Below, in pieces: positions 27,282-36,205 of a stretch of DNA of 64,000 nucleotides (its first letter is position 1; each line of letters begins with the position of its first letter). Where the stretch lies: the NCBI RefSeq assembly GCF_025665335.1, contig NZ_CP106869.1, positions 2,878,501-2,942,500 of the forward strand, in the 5' to 3' direction. Both the position numbers and the translations under genes were made by a program. The notes under the pieces were generated by a model that worked only from the letters and a program-made list of their open reading frames with translations, did not search any database and was not told where the DNA came from. This stretch comes from Xanthomonas sp. AM6 (GTDB lineage: Bacteria; Pseudomonadota; Gammaproteobacteria; Xanthomonadales; Xanthomonadaceae).

Positions 27282-28906
27282 TCGGGCTGCTGCTGCGGTT
27301 GGCGCTGCGCGGGATTGGGCTGCGCCTCGGCGGACGCGGCGCGCGACTCGGCGATGCCCAGCGCGCGCGCGACGGCGGCCTGCTCGTCCTTCTTCGGCAG
27401 CGACTGGGTCTCCCCTTCCGGGGTCAGCCAGCCGCCGCTGAAGCCGGCGCGTTCCAGGCCGGTACGCAGGTACTTGTTCTTCTTCATCACGTTCCAGACG
27501 AACTCGTTGCGGTAGTTGGCGATCATGGTGACGATCGCGCCCTGGTCGATGCCGATGTAGTCGCCGGCCACCCAGCCGCGGTTGGGCAGCATGCGCCCGG
27601 TCTTGAGCGGGATATCGTAGTTGAAGCTGGGGTTGAACGAATCCAGGAAGCCGTAGCTGGAATAGATGTAGTCGCCGAAGCGCTTGTGCATCTCCTGGGT
27701 CGCCGGGATCACCACTTCCGGCGCGAACACGATCGAGGACACCGCCGCGGTCGGCGCGATCGTGCCGTCGTCGAAGGCCTCGAACAGCCCGGCGCCGCGG
27801 GTGCGGTAGTGGAAGAACTGGCGCTGCTCGCCGCGGTAGTCCTGGGTGGTGTTCTGCGGGCCGTCGCTGGCGGTCAGGCCCCACACGTTCTCGCCGTACT
27901 CCTTCCACTTCATCGGGTTGTCGATGGCGTACTCGCGCTGCGCCAGCGTGGCGCGGCGGCTGTTGAGGAAGTAGTCGATGCCGTGCTCGCGCATGTACTG
28001 GTCCTGGATGTCGCGGAAGTCGATCCAGACGTGGTTGTACTGGTGCGCGAACAGCGGCCCGAACGCCAGGTATTCCTGGCCGTAGTACACGCCCCAGTCC
28101 TTGTTGTAGGTGCGGGTCCACTCCAGCCACGCGTCGGGTTCCACCGGATGGGTCGGCGAGCCCAGCGCCAGCAGGTAGACCATCATGCCTTCGTTGTAGC
28201 CCATCCAGTCGTGCTGGATGAACCCGCGCTCGGGATACCAGCCCATCGTGATCAGCGGCGTGCGCTGCTGCATCCACTTCCAGTCCACGCGGCGGTACAG
28301 CGTGTCGGCGATCTGGCGGATCTCCTTCTCATCGGCGCTGTCGCCCTCGTAATAGGACTGCGCGAACAGCACGCCCATCATCAGCAGCGCGGTGTCCACG
28401 CTGGACAGTTCCACCCACTGGTCGTAGCGCAGGCCTTTCTGCATGTCCAGGAAGTGGTAGTAGAAGCCCTTGTAGCCGGCGCGGCCGGTGCGCTGCGGGC
28501 CGACCGGCACGTCGCGCAGGAAGCGCAGCGTGGTCAGGGTGCGTTGCACCGCCTGCTCGCGGCTGATCCAGCCGTTCTCGTAGCCGAGCGGATACACGGT
28601 GAGCGCAAAGCCGATGGAGGCGATGGAGGCGAACGGGCGCGACGGGTAGCGGTCCACCGCCATGCCGTTCTGCTCGTTGGTGGTGTCCCAGAAGAACTGG
28701 AAGGTGCGCCGTTCGATATCGTCGAACAGCGGCGGCAATTCGGGTTTGACCAGCTTGGGGGGCAGTTCGGCTTCGATCAGGATCACTTTCACCGGTTTCT
28801 TGTCCGCAACGGCCGGTTCCTCGGTTTTCTTGCACGACGTCAACAACACGCCGACCGCGATCGTCAGCATCAGCGAAAAGCGTACGAAAACGCGCTGCTT
28901 CATCAT
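27278..28906 (-). CDS. PF10091 glycoamylase-like lipoprotein hydrolase (GH144-like)
   Basis: 542 residues. Lipoprotein signal with LLTSC (Cys25), followed by KK rather than Asp, which favours the outer membrane. The core matches the PF10091 domain: RRTFQFFWDTTNEQNGM, DRYPSRPFASIASIGFAL, VELSSVDTALLM, GWYPERGFI. The family includes GH144 endo-beta-1,2-glucanases and relatives with other substrates, so a beta-glucan is likely but not proven. The C-terminal 20 residues are Gln/Pro-rich low complexity. It is the first gene of the operon, with a TATATT -10 box and a LacI-type operator just upstream. Confidence 0.82.
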   Translation of the reverse strand: MMKQRVFVRFSLMLTIAVGVLLTSCKKTEEPAVADKKPVKVILIEAELPPKLVKPELPPLFDDIERRTFQFFWDTTNEQNGMAVDRYPSRPFASIASIGFALTVYPLGYENGWISREQAVQRTLTTLRFLRDVPVGPQRTGRAGYKGFYYHFLDMQKGLRYDQWVELSSVDTALLMMGVLFAQSYYEGDSADEKEIRQIADTLYRRVDWKWMQQRTPLITMGWYPERGFIQHDWMGYNEGMMVYLLALGSPTHPVEPDAWLEWTRTYNKDWGVYYGQEYLAFGPLFAHQYNHVWIDFRDIQDQYMREHGIDYFLNSRRATLAQREYAIDNPMKWKEYGENVWGLTASDGPQNTTQDYRGEQRQFFHYRTRGAGLFEAFDDGTIAPTAAVSSIVFAPEVVIPATQEMHKRFGDYIYSSYGFLDSFNPSFNYDIPLKTGRMLPNRGWVAGDYIGIDQGAIVTMIANYRNEFVWNVMKKNKYLRTGLERAGFSGGWLTPEGETQSLPKKDEQAAVARALGIAESRAASAEAQPNPAQRQPQQQPE

Positions 28907-28921
28907 CGTGCGAAACCCCTG

Positions 28922-28935
28922 TGTAATCGTTTACA
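28922..28935. promoter_or_regulatory. LacI-family operator candidate (TGTAATCGTTTACA)
   Basis: Near-perfect palindrome around a central CG, 15 bases before the hydrolase start. On the minus strand a TATATT box (28948-28953) sits 12 bases before it, so the site would cover the transcription start, a classic repressor position. Confidence 0.72.
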
Positions 28936-28968
28936 TCCACATCCGAAAATATACCCCACTCCGCGACC

Positions 28969-29000
28969 GCCGCGGCCCCTGACCATTCGGGAGCCGCGGC
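28969..29000. terminator. Hairpin after the TonB-dependent receptor gene
   Basis: GCCGCGGC at 28969-28976 and 28993-29000 form a stem with extra C-G pairs inside. It lies eight bases beyond the receptor stop on the minus strand and may end or attenuate that transcript before the separate hydrolase promoter. No T-run follows. Confidence 0.4.
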
Positions 29001-29007
29001 AGCAGGC

Positions 29008-31971
29008 TTACCAGTTCAAGCCGAAGGACAGCTTGAACGTGCGCATCGGCGAGGCCAGCACCCCGTTCGGCGTGCCGTACGACGTGTTGAGGTCGTCGAG
29101 GGTGCCGGTGGCGGTGTTGTAGTCCGCATAGTTGGTCCAGTTGAACAGGTTGATGACGTCGGCGCGCACGTTGAACTTGATGCCCGCGCCGGTATCCCAT
29201 TCCTTGTTCGCCGCCAGGCTGAATTCCTTGTAGCCCAGCGTGGAATCCGGCTTGTACTGGATGATATAGCACTGGTCGTTGCCTGCCAGGCAATTGGTGC
29301 CGTAGCGCGGGGTCTGGCTGGCCAGCGACAGCTTGCCCGACAGGGTGATGGCGTACGGCAGGTCGTAGATGCCGGTCACCACCAGGCGGTTCTTCGGGAT
29401 GCCGCCGGCCTCGCGCCAGCCGTAGCCGGCCATCGACTCCTGGTCCAACGCGTAGTGCTCGCCGTACTGGCGGTTCTCCTTGGCGTCGGAGAAGGTGTAG
29501 GCCACGGTCAGGCCCCAGCCCGACTCCTTGTCGTACGGCTTGTCCAGCTTCAGCGCCAGCTGGTTGTTGCGCGTCTCCAGGCCGTTGGTGCCCAGCACGA
29601 TCGCGTTGTAGCCGTCCGGCGAATCGGTCGGCACGCCGGAGGTGGTGCCCGGCAGGAAGAACGAGCCGTCGGCACGGCGGTTGCCGCGCAGGAACACGAA
29701 ACCGTCCTTGCTCACGATCCGGCTCAGGGTCACGTCGGTGTACCAGTCGTTGCCCCAGAAGTGCAGCATGTTGCGCATGCCGATGCTGAACTGGTCGGAG
29801 TACGGCACCTTGATGTTGTTGTCGATCAGGTAGATCTCGCGGCCGCCGCCGCCGGTGCTGGCAGCGGTCAGCGCGTCCAGGCCGGCCTGGGTGGCGTAGC
29901 TGTCGTTCCAGGCCACGCACGGGTCGCCCAGGCAGGGGTTGTTGGCGCTGTTGAAGTAGTAGCTGTAGGACCTGAAGCTGTTGTTGAGCTGCTCCAGCGC
30001 CAGGTAGTCGAAGATGTTGCGGTCGTAGGCGCGGCCGGCGCCGCCGTAGATCACGTGCGCCTGGTCGCCGGCCAGGTCGTAGGAGAAGCCCAGGCGCGGC
30101 TGCCAGGCGTCCTTGAACGCCTTGCGGTTGTTGCCGGTGCTGATGTAGTTGGCGATGTCGTAGTTGGCGTTGTTGAGGTTGCTCCAGTTCAACAGCGCGC
30201 CGGCGACGTCGGCCGGGGTGACGAAGTCGAGGAACGAGGGGGTCTTCTCGTAGTCGTAGCGCACGCCGATGTTGAGCGTCAGGTGCTCGTTGACCTCCCA
30301 GTCGTCCTGCAGGTAGATGCCGTACTGCTTGTTCTTGGACACCACCGAGCCGCCGCTGCCGGTGTCGCCCCAGCGCACCCGGTACGGCGTGTCGGTATCG
30401 GTCAGGATGTTGTAGTAGTACTGCGGATTGGCCGGATTGATCTGGGTCGAGTCAAGTTCGATGTCCTTGTACTTGAAGCCCATCTTGACGGTGTGGCTGC
30501 CGTGCCAGTCCATGCTGTTCAAGGTCAGGTCGTCCTGCAGCGTCCAGCCTTCCTGGCCCTTGTTCTGGTAGCTGCTGCCGGCGCCGGCGGTGAGGATGGT
30601 GGTCTCGTTGCCCGCCTGCGGCACGTACGACAGCACGTAGCCGCTGCCGTTGGTGAGCGGGTCCTGGGTCCAGTACGCGCTCTCGTAGCTCAGGTTCAGG
30701 TCGTTGAGGAACGCCGCGCCGGTGTACTGCCAGCGCAGGTTGGCGCGCTTCTCTTCCTGGCCGTTGGTGCTGCCGTGCTGGTAGGTGGTGGTGTCGCCGA
30801 TGTCCGACAGCTCGTCTTCCTTGCGGTACTTGGCGGACAGCTCGAACAGGTGGTTGTCGCCGATCGTCCAGTCGATCTTGCCGAAGTACAGGTCTTCCTT
30901 GAACGGGGTGCTGTAGGTGGCGACCAGCGGCTGCAGGTCGGCCGGCAGCTGGTCGACGCGGTCGGCATAGATGCCGCCCGGGATCACCGTGTTGGGCGTG
31001 GTGTATTCCTTGGCCTCGTAGGCGACGAAGAAGTGCGCGCGGTCCTGCAGGATCGGGCCGCTGAAGGTCGCCCCGTACTGGGTCTCGGAGAAATCGTCGC
31101 GCTCGCCGGCCTTGCGTTCCAGCGGGCTCTCGGCGCGCCAGTCGTCGTTGGTGGTATCCCAGAAGAAGCTGCCGTGGAAATCGTTGCCGCCGGACTTGGT
31201 CGAGGCGACGATCGCCGCGCTGCTGACCTGGTCGAACTCGGCCTTGTAGTTGGAAGTGATGACCTTGTACTCGCCGATCGCCGACTGCGGGAACGGGTTG
31301 CCGCGGCTGGAGTCCTGGCCGCTGACGCCGCCGGTCAGCACGTAGTTCTTCTGGCTGATGCCGTCGATGTAGACGTTGGTGCCGTTGGCCGAGGTCGCGC
31401 CGGAGCGCACCGAGGTGTTGCCCTTGGCGTCGCGCTGGAACTGCACGCTGGGCACGCTGTCGGCCAGCTCGAGGAAGTTGCGCGTGGCCTGCGGCAGCTT
31501 CTCGATCTGCACGTTGGAGATGTAGGTGGCGTTCTCGGAGGTGCGGGTTTCCACCAGCACCGGCGGCGCGGTGACCTGCACCGCGTCGAGCGTGGTGGCG
31601 CCCTCGCCGTTGGCGGTGGCGGCCGGCGCGGCGCCGCCGAGGTTCAGCGTCGCGGTCTGGCCGACCTGCACGGTGACGTTCTGGGTGGTGGTCTGGCCGT
31701 TGGCGGTCAGATCGATGCGGTACGCGCCCGGCGGCAGGCCGCCGACCGAATAGCTGCCGTTGCTGACCTGCACGGTGCGCGACAGGCCGGTCGCCAGGTT
31801 GGTGGCGGTGACCTGGGCCTGCGCGGCGGCGTCGGCCGAAACCTGGCCGCGGATGGTGGCGGCGGTGCTCTGCGCGAACGCCGGCGCGGCGCTCAACAGC
31901 AGGCAGCTGGCCAATGCGGTGCTGAGCAGCTTGCGGACCGGCCTAGTCGCCGTGTTGGAACGATGGTGCAT
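29008..31971 (-). CDS. TonB-dependent outer-membrane receptor with carboxypeptidase-like N-domain
   Basis: 987 residues. Signal peptide ending at AFA, then a carboxypeptidase regulatory-like domain (about 30-115), a plug (from about 130: LPQATRNFLELADSVPSV, GTNVYIDGISQ) and a 22-strand barrel ending in LSFGLNW with the terminal aromatic needed for BamA recognition. This Oar-like architecture is common in Xanthomonas receptors for plant or bacterial glycans. Start 31971 has GGAGGG close upstream; the frame to 32016 is not used. Its place between the LacI gene and the hydrolase operon suggests it imports the glycan across the outer membrane. Confidence 0.92.
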   Translation of the reverse strand: MHHRSNTATRPVRKLLSTALASCLLLSAAPAFAQSTAATIRGQVSADAAAQAQVTATNLATGLSRTVQVSNGSYSVGGLPPGAYRIDLTANGQTTTQNVTVQVGQTATLNLGGAAPAATANGEGATTLDAVQVTAPPVLVETRTSENATYISNVQIEKLPQATRNFLELADSVPSVQFQRDAKGNTSVRSGATSANGTNVYIDGISQKNYVLTGGVSGQDSSRGNPFPQSAIGEYKVITSNYKAEFDQVSSAAIVASTKSGGNDFHGSFFWDTTNDDWRAESPLERKAGERDDFSETQYGATFSGPILQDRAHFFVAYEAKEYTTPNTVIPGGIYADRVDQLPADLQPLVATYSTPFKEDLYFGKIDWTIGDNHLFELSAKYRKEDELSDIGDTTTYQHGSTNGQEEKRANLRWQYTGAAFLNDLNLSYESAYWTQDPLTNGSGYVLSYVPQAGNETTILTAGAGSSYQNKGQEGWTLQDDLTLNSMDWHGSHTVKMGFKYKDIELDSTQINPANPQYYYNILTDTDTPYRVRWGDTGSGGSVVSKNKQYGIYLQDDWEVNEHLTLNIGVRYDYEKTPSFLDFVTPADVAGALLNWSNLNNANYDIANYISTGNNRKAFKDAWQPRLGFSYDLAGDQAHVIYGGAGRAYDRNIFDYLALEQLNNSFRSYSYYFNSANNPCLGDPCVAWNDSYATQAGLDALTAASTGGGGREIYLIDNNIKVPYSDQFSIGMRNMLHFWGNDWYTDVTLSRIVSKDGFVFLRGNRRADGSFFLPGTTSGVPTDSPDGYNAIVLGTNGLETRNNQLALKLDKPYDKESGWGLTVAYTFSDAKENRQYGEHYALDQESMAGYGWREAGGIPKNRLVVTGIYDLPYAITLSGKLSLASQTPRYGTNCLAGNDQCYIIQYKPDSTLGYKEFSLAANKEWDTGAGIKFNVRADVINLFNWTNYADYNTATGTLDDLNTSYGTPNGVLASPMRTFKLSFGLNW

Positions 31972-32001
31972 GAAACCCTCCAGGTTGGTTCTTGGTGTTG
32001 T

Positions 32002-32015
32002 AGTGATTGCGTACA
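32002..32015. promoter_or_regulatory. Weak LacI-type operator candidate before the receptor gene
   Basis: AGTGATTGCGTACA matches 9 of 14 positions of the hydrolase-operon site and lies 31 bases before the receptor start. It could be a degenerate operator or chance. Confidence 0.3.
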
Positions 32016-32088
32016 CAAGGGAGAAAAGTGCAACAAGTGAAGCGTTACGAACGACAGCGACGAACAGGCGGCGACGACGTTGCGCCGC

Positions 32089-33108
32089 CTATTCCTTCCT
32101 TACGTTGATGCTCGAATCGCGCACGACCAGCAGCGGCGTCAGCGTCTGCCGATGCCCCGCGTCGCTTCCCGGCTGATCGATCAGTTGCAGCAAACGCCGC
32201 ATCGCCTGCTCGCCAAGGCCGGCGATACTCACCTGCATCGTGGTGAGAGAGGGGTGAACGAAACGCGCCAGCGGAATGTCGTCGAAGCCGGCCAGGGCGA
32301 CGTCGTCGGGCACGCGCACGCCGGCCTGGGCGAAGGCGTACAGGCAGCCGAGCGCGGTCATGTCGTTGGCGGCGAACACCGCGTCCGGCAGCGCGCCGGC
32401 CTGCAGCATCGCCTGCCCCGCCCGGTGGCCCGAGGCCTCGTCGAACTCGCCCGGGAACTCCACGCCCTCGGCCACGTCCGGATGCGCGGCGATGACGTCG
32501 CGGAACCCGCGAAGGCGCTCGCGCGCATCGAAGTTCAGTTCCGGGCCGCCGACGAAGGCGATGCGGCGATGGCCCATCGCCAGCAGGTGCTCGGTCATCG
32601 CCACCGCGCCGGCATGGTCGTCGATGCTCAGCACCGGGTAGTCGGCATCGGGCAGATGGGTGTTGATCAGCACCGTCGGCAGCGCCTGCGGCAGGTTGTC
32701 GGTGAGGAAGCCGGGACGCTCGGCGTACGGCGACAGCACCAGCAGGCCGTCCACGCGCCCGCGCATCGCGCGCAGCGCGCGGCCCTGTTCCTCGGGATCG
32801 CCGTGGTAGCTGGACACCAGCAGGTGCTGGCGGCGCGCGCGGGCGGCGCCGTCGATGCCGCGGATCAGTTCGGAGAAGAATTCGCCGTACAGGTCCGGCA
32901 GCACCACGCCGATGGTCTGGGTGCGGCGGCTGCTCAGGCTGCGCGCGGCCGCGTGCGGGCTGTAGCGCAGGCGCTCGGCCACTTCCAGCACCAGCGTGCG
33001 CACCGGCTCGGCGACGTTCTCGTGCCCGTTGAGCGCACGCGACACCGTGGCCACCGATACCCGGGCCTCGCGTGCGACATCTTTGATGGTGACCGCGCTC
33101 TTCGCCAT
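32089..33108 (-). CDS. LacI-family transcriptional regulator
   Basis: 339 residues. HTH at the N-terminus (TIKDVAREARVSVATVSRALNG, given in part) with the hinge helix YSPHAAARSLSS, then a periplasmic-binding-protein-like ligand domain (GVVLPDLYGEFFSELIRG, FAANDMTALG, FDDIPLARFVHPSLTT). It probably senses a sugar from the adjacent locus. A TGTAATCGTTTTCA site lies 46 bases before its start, suggesting autoregulation. It is followed (on the minus strand) by the receptor gene after 117 bases. Confidence 0.93.
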   Translation of the reverse strand: MAKSAVTIKDVAREARVSVATVSRALNGHENVAEPVRTLVLEVAERLRYSPHAAARSLSSRRTQTIGVVLPDLYGEFFSELIRGIDGAARARRQHLLVSSYHGDPEEQGRALRAMRGRVDGLLVLSPYAERPGFLTDNLPQALPTVLINTHLPDADYPVLSIDDHAGAVAMTEHLLAMGHRRIAFVGGPELNFDARERLRGFRDVIAAHPDVAEGVEFPGEFDEASGHRAGQAMLQAGALPDAVFAANDMTALGCLYAFAQAGVRVPDDVALAGFDDIPLARFVHPSLTTMQVSIAGLGEQAMRRLLQLIDQPGSDAGHRQTLTPLLVVRDSSINVRKE

Positions 33109-33153
33109 CGTGCCGCCCTCCGCGGCAGAGACTATTGAGAAACTGGCGCGGAC

Positions 33154-33167
33154 TGTAATCGTTTTCA
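33154..33167. promoter_or_regulatory. LacI-family operator candidate (TGTAATCGTTTTCA)
   Basis: One base from the hydrolase-operon operator. It lies 46 bases before the lacI start, fitting negative autoregulation. Confidence 0.65.
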
Positions 33168-33290
33168 GCGCGAGGCAGAAGCCTTTTGTTATTTTTCCAA
33201 TAAAGTCTTTTGGATTCAGCTAGTTGGGCAAACAGAAAATCAGCCGAATCATGATGCGTCGCAACATAATCGACGTGCCGATTCCGGTTT

Positions 33291-33587
33291 TCAGCCCTGT
33301 TTCGGCGTCTCGGCGCGGATCGACAGGGCGTGGATGTCGGTCTGCATCATCTCCCCGAGCGCGGCATACACCGCGCGGTGCCGGGCCAGCGGCGCCATGC
33401 CGGCGAACGCGGCGCTGACGATATGGACATTGAAATGGCCGCGCCCGTCGCGCGCGCCGGCGTGGCCGGCATGGCGGTGGCCGTCGTCCTCGACCTCCAG
33501 CGCCTGCGGCGCGAACGCGGCCTGCAGCGCGGCGCGGATGCGCTCGGCCCGGCGCGCGGCGGTCTCGTTCGGCGCGGGCCCGCTCAT
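33291..33587 (-). CDS. bolA: BolA-family protein
   Basis: 98 residues, full length. The [30 protein letters not shown] block with the conserved RHR-type helix is the BolA class II nucleic-acid-binding-like fold, and the HIVSAAF strand follows a His-rich loop ([10 protein letters not shown]) that could bind an Fe-S cluster with monothiol glutaredoxin. ATG overlaps the yciI stop by four bases, so the pair is coupled. Confidence 0.9.
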   Translation of the reverse strand: MSGPAPNETAARRAERIRAALQAAFAPQALEVEDDGHRHAGHAGARDGRGHFNVHIVSAAFAGMAPLARHRAVYAALGEMMQTDIHALSIRAETPKQG

Positions 33588-33883
33588 GGCAGGGTCTTCC
33601 GGAACGGCCGCACCTCGACCCGCGCATACACGCCCGCGGCCACGTACGGATCGGCCTCGGCCCAGGCCCAGGCCTGCGCCAGCGAGTCGAACTCGGCCAC
33701 CACCAGGCTGCCGCTGAACCCGGCCGGGCCCGGATCCTCGGCGTCGATCGCCGGGCACGGGCCGGCCAGCAACAGCCGCCCGGCCTCCTGCAGCGCCACC
33801 AGCCGGGCCAGGTGCGGCGGCCGCGCCGCCGCCCGCCGCGGCAGCGCATCGGCGCCGTCGTATCCCTCGATCACGTACCACAT
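33584..33883 (-). CDS. yciI: YciI-family protein
   Basis: 99 residues starting [17 protein letters not shown]. The YciI/dimeric alpha-beta barrel pattern is clear: N-terminal strand with the Asp, ARPPHLARL with the conserved His, [11 protein letters not shown], and [22 protein letters not shown]. The exact biochemical role of YciI is unknown. Start at 33883; the longer frame to 33922 lacks the family N-terminus. Confidence 0.9.
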   Translation of the reverse strand: MWYVIEGYDGADALPRRAAARPPHLARLVALQEAGRLLLAGPCPAIDAEDPGPAGFSGSLVVAEFDSLAQAWAWAEADPYVAAGVYARVEVRPFRKTLP

Positions 33884-34245
33884 CCCGCCACCTGTCCTTC
33901 GCTTCGCATATGAACCCCGCACAATTCTAGCGCCACAGCGCTGGACACCGACCCGGCAGGCGCATTACCCTTGGTTCCATTGCACGCGGCCGGATGCAGC
34001 GGCCCGTCGGTGATTGGCGCCCCAGCCCCTTCCGACGACCGATTCGCTGCCTGACACCCGCCCGCGCAGACGTCCTCCTCGAGCTGTTCCGTCGCCGCGA
34101 CTCGTGCGGCGTGCGCCTTGTGTCCTGTTGAAGTGTGGATCGCGTTGCGGGGATGACGCGACGTGAACCGCAGTACTGCAGGCAAGGAGCCGAGCCGGAT
34201 CGCCCTGCCCGGCCCTTCGCTACCGCAACACCTGATGTCCAATCG
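33884..34245. other. Divergent intergenic region yciI / scpA
   Basis: 362 bases. The scpA frame is open back to 34135 but without conserved sequence, and I see no other gene. Promoters for both directions must lie here; I could not define them. Confidence 0.45.
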
Positions 34246-35184
34246 ATGACCTCCGAACTCGCGCTCGCCGCGAACCCGCCAATCCAGCCGACCGCGCCAC
34301 AGCAGCAGGAAATGCCGCTGGCGGTGGTGCATGGGCAGCCGGTGCTGCAGATCCCGCAGGACCTGTACATCCCGCCGGACGCGCTGGAAGTGATCCTGGA
34401 TGCGTTCGAAGGCCCGCTGGACCTGCTGCTGTACCTGATCCGCCGGCAGAACCTGGACATCCTGGACATCCCCGTGGCCGAGATCACCCGGCAGTACGTG
34501 GACTACATCAACGTGATGCAGGAGCTGCGCTTCGAACTGGCGGCCGAATACCTGGTGATGGCCGCGATCCTGGCCGAGATCAAGTCGCGCATGCTGCTGC
34601 CGCGGCCGCCGGCGCAGGAAGGCGAGGAAGCCGACCCGCGCGCCGAACTGGTGCGTCGCCTGCAGGAATACGAACGCTTCAAGCAGGCCGCCGAGGACAT
34701 CGACGCGCTGCCGCGGCAGGACCGCGACACCGTGCCGGTGCAGGCGCACGTGCCCGACCGCGCCGCGGTGAAGCTGCCGCCGCCGGTGGAGCTGAAGGAG
34801 ATGCTGCTGGCGCTGTACGACGTGCTCAAGCGCGCCGAGCTGTTCAGCGGCCACGCGATCAAGCGCGAGGCGCTGAGCGTGCGGCAGCGGATGGGCGACG
34901 TGCTGAGCCGCCTGGAAGACGGCAGGTTCTACCGGTTCGAATCGCTGTTCAACGCCGAGGAAGGCAAGCTCGGCGTGCTGGTCACCTTCCTGGCCCTGCT
35001 GGAACTGGCCAAGGAACAGCTGCTGGACATCGTCCAGGAGCCGATGGAACACGCCGGCGTCCCGGGCGAACGGCGCCCGCTGGCGCCGATCTACGTCAAG
35101 TCGCTGGCGCTGGGCAACACCAACGAACCGCTGCAGTTCAACAGCGAGTTCGACGACAGCGACGCCGCCAACGACCCTACCTGA
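34246..35184 (+). CDS. scpA: Segregation and condensation protein A
   Basis: 312 residues. The kleisin N-terminal block AFEGPLDLLLYLIRRQNLDILDIP and the helical middle (LAAEYLVMAAILAEIKSRMLLP) are diagnostic; the C-terminal winged-helix region (FLALLELAKEQLLDIVQ) contacts the SMC head. It bridges SMC and ScpB in the condensin that organises the chromosome. Start at 34246 gives MTSELALAANPP; ATG 34312 (MPLAVVHGQ) is possible. It is 22 bases before scpB. Confidence 0.94.
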   Translation: MTSELALAANPPIQPTAPQQQEMPLAVVHGQPVLQIPQDLYIPPDALEVILDAFEGPLDLLLYLIRRQNLDILDIPVAEITRQYVDYINVMQELRFELAAEYLVMAAILAEIKSRMLLPRPPAQEGEEADPRAELVRRLQEYERFKQAAEDIDALPRQDRDTVPVQAHVPDRAAVKLPPPVELKEMLLALYDVLKRAELFSGHAIKREALSVRQRMGDVLSRLEDGRFYRFESLFNAEEGKLGVLVTFLALLELAKEQLLDIVQEPMEHAGVPGERRPLAPIYVKSLALGNTNEPLQFNSEFDDSDAANDPT

Positions 35185-35206
35185 GTCCACGAAGACCCAC
35201 CTACGC

Positions 35207-36205
35207 ATGGATCAAGCGCTGATCAACCGCATCGTCGAGGCCGCCCTGCTCGCCGCCAACCAGCCGCTGCCGCTGGCCCAGCTGCACGGCCTGTTCCCCG
35301 AGGACGAGCCGGCGCCGCCGGGCAGCATCGAGCGCGCGCTGGAGCAGTTGCGCGAGGCCTGCGCCGGGCGCGGCGTGGAACTGGTGGAAGTGGCCTCGGG
35401 CTTCCGCTACCAAGTCAACAGCGAGGTGCACCCGTGGGTGGCGCGGCTGTGGACCGAACGCAAGACCCGCTACACCCGCGCCACGCTGGAGACCCTGGCG
35501 CTGATCGCCTACCGCCAGCCGATCACCCGCGGCGAGATCGAACAGGTGCGCGGCGTGGCGGTCAGCAGCAACATCATCCAGGCGCTGGAAGAGCGCGAAT
35601 GGATCCGCGTGGTCGGCCACCGCGACGTGCCCGGCAAGCCGGCGCTGTTCGGCACCACCAAGGGCTTCCTGGACTACTTCGGGCTCAAGCGCCTGGACGA
35701 ACTGCCGCCGCTGTCGGAACTGAAGGACATCGGCGAACTGGAACCGCAACTGCAGCTGGACCGCGACACCCTGCCGGTCGGCGACATCGCCCAGGCCGGC
35801 GCGGCCGATGCCGAGGCCGATCCCGACGCGGCCCCCGCCGAGGCGAGCGGCGATGACGACGCCGCAGCCGACCTGGCGCCCGCATCCGATCCGGACGCAG
35901 CGCAGGCCGACGCCGATACCGCAGCCGACACCACGGCCGTGGACGACACCGGCGCGACGGACGACACCGCCGCCGCGCCCGGCGACACCGAAAGCGATAC
36001 CGATGCAGACGCCGTCACGGCCGATGCCTCGTCTGCCGATACCGCCCCGACGGGCGAACCCGAAGCCGCGCCGGGCGAGCGCGCGGCGGATGCGAACGAA
36101 GCCGAAGACAACGCCGTCGCGACGACGACCGTGGCTGTTGACGATGCCGATTCCGAACCACAGGCCGACGCAGCCCGCGCCGGCCGGAGCCAAGTAAATG
36201 AGTGA
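35207..36205 (+). CDS. scpB: Segregation and condensation protein B with long acidic tail
   Basis: 332 residues. Residues 1 to about 195 are the two winged-helix domains (LETLALIAYRQPITRGEIEQVRGV, GHRDVPGKPALFGTT and FLDYFGL are signatures). From about 198 to the end it is a 135-residue Ala/Asp/Thr-rich, strongly acidic, low-complexity tail. ScpB from most bacteria ends near residue 190-200, so the tail is an addition. The stop overlaps rluB by eight bases. Confidence 0.93.
   Translation: MDQALINRIVEAALLAANQPLPLAQLHGLFPEDEPAPPGSIERALEQLREACAGRGVELVEVASGFRYQVNSEVHPWVARLWTERKTRYTRATLETLALIAYRQPITRGEIEQVRGVAVSSNIIQALEEREWIRVVGHRDVPGKPALFGTTKGFLDYFGLKRLDELPPLSELKDIGELEPQLQLDRDTLPVGDIAQAGAADAEADPDAAPAEASGDDDAAADLAPASDPDAAQADADTAADTTAVDDTGATDDTAAAPGDTESDTDADAVTADASSADTAPTGEPEAAPGERAADANEAEDNAVATTTVAVDDADSEPQADAARAGRSQVNE

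Noticed and set aside
32002-32015. Strong fourth LacI operator before the receptor gene
   Set aside because: Only 9 of 14 positions match and it lacks the central CG; kept only as a weak candidate.
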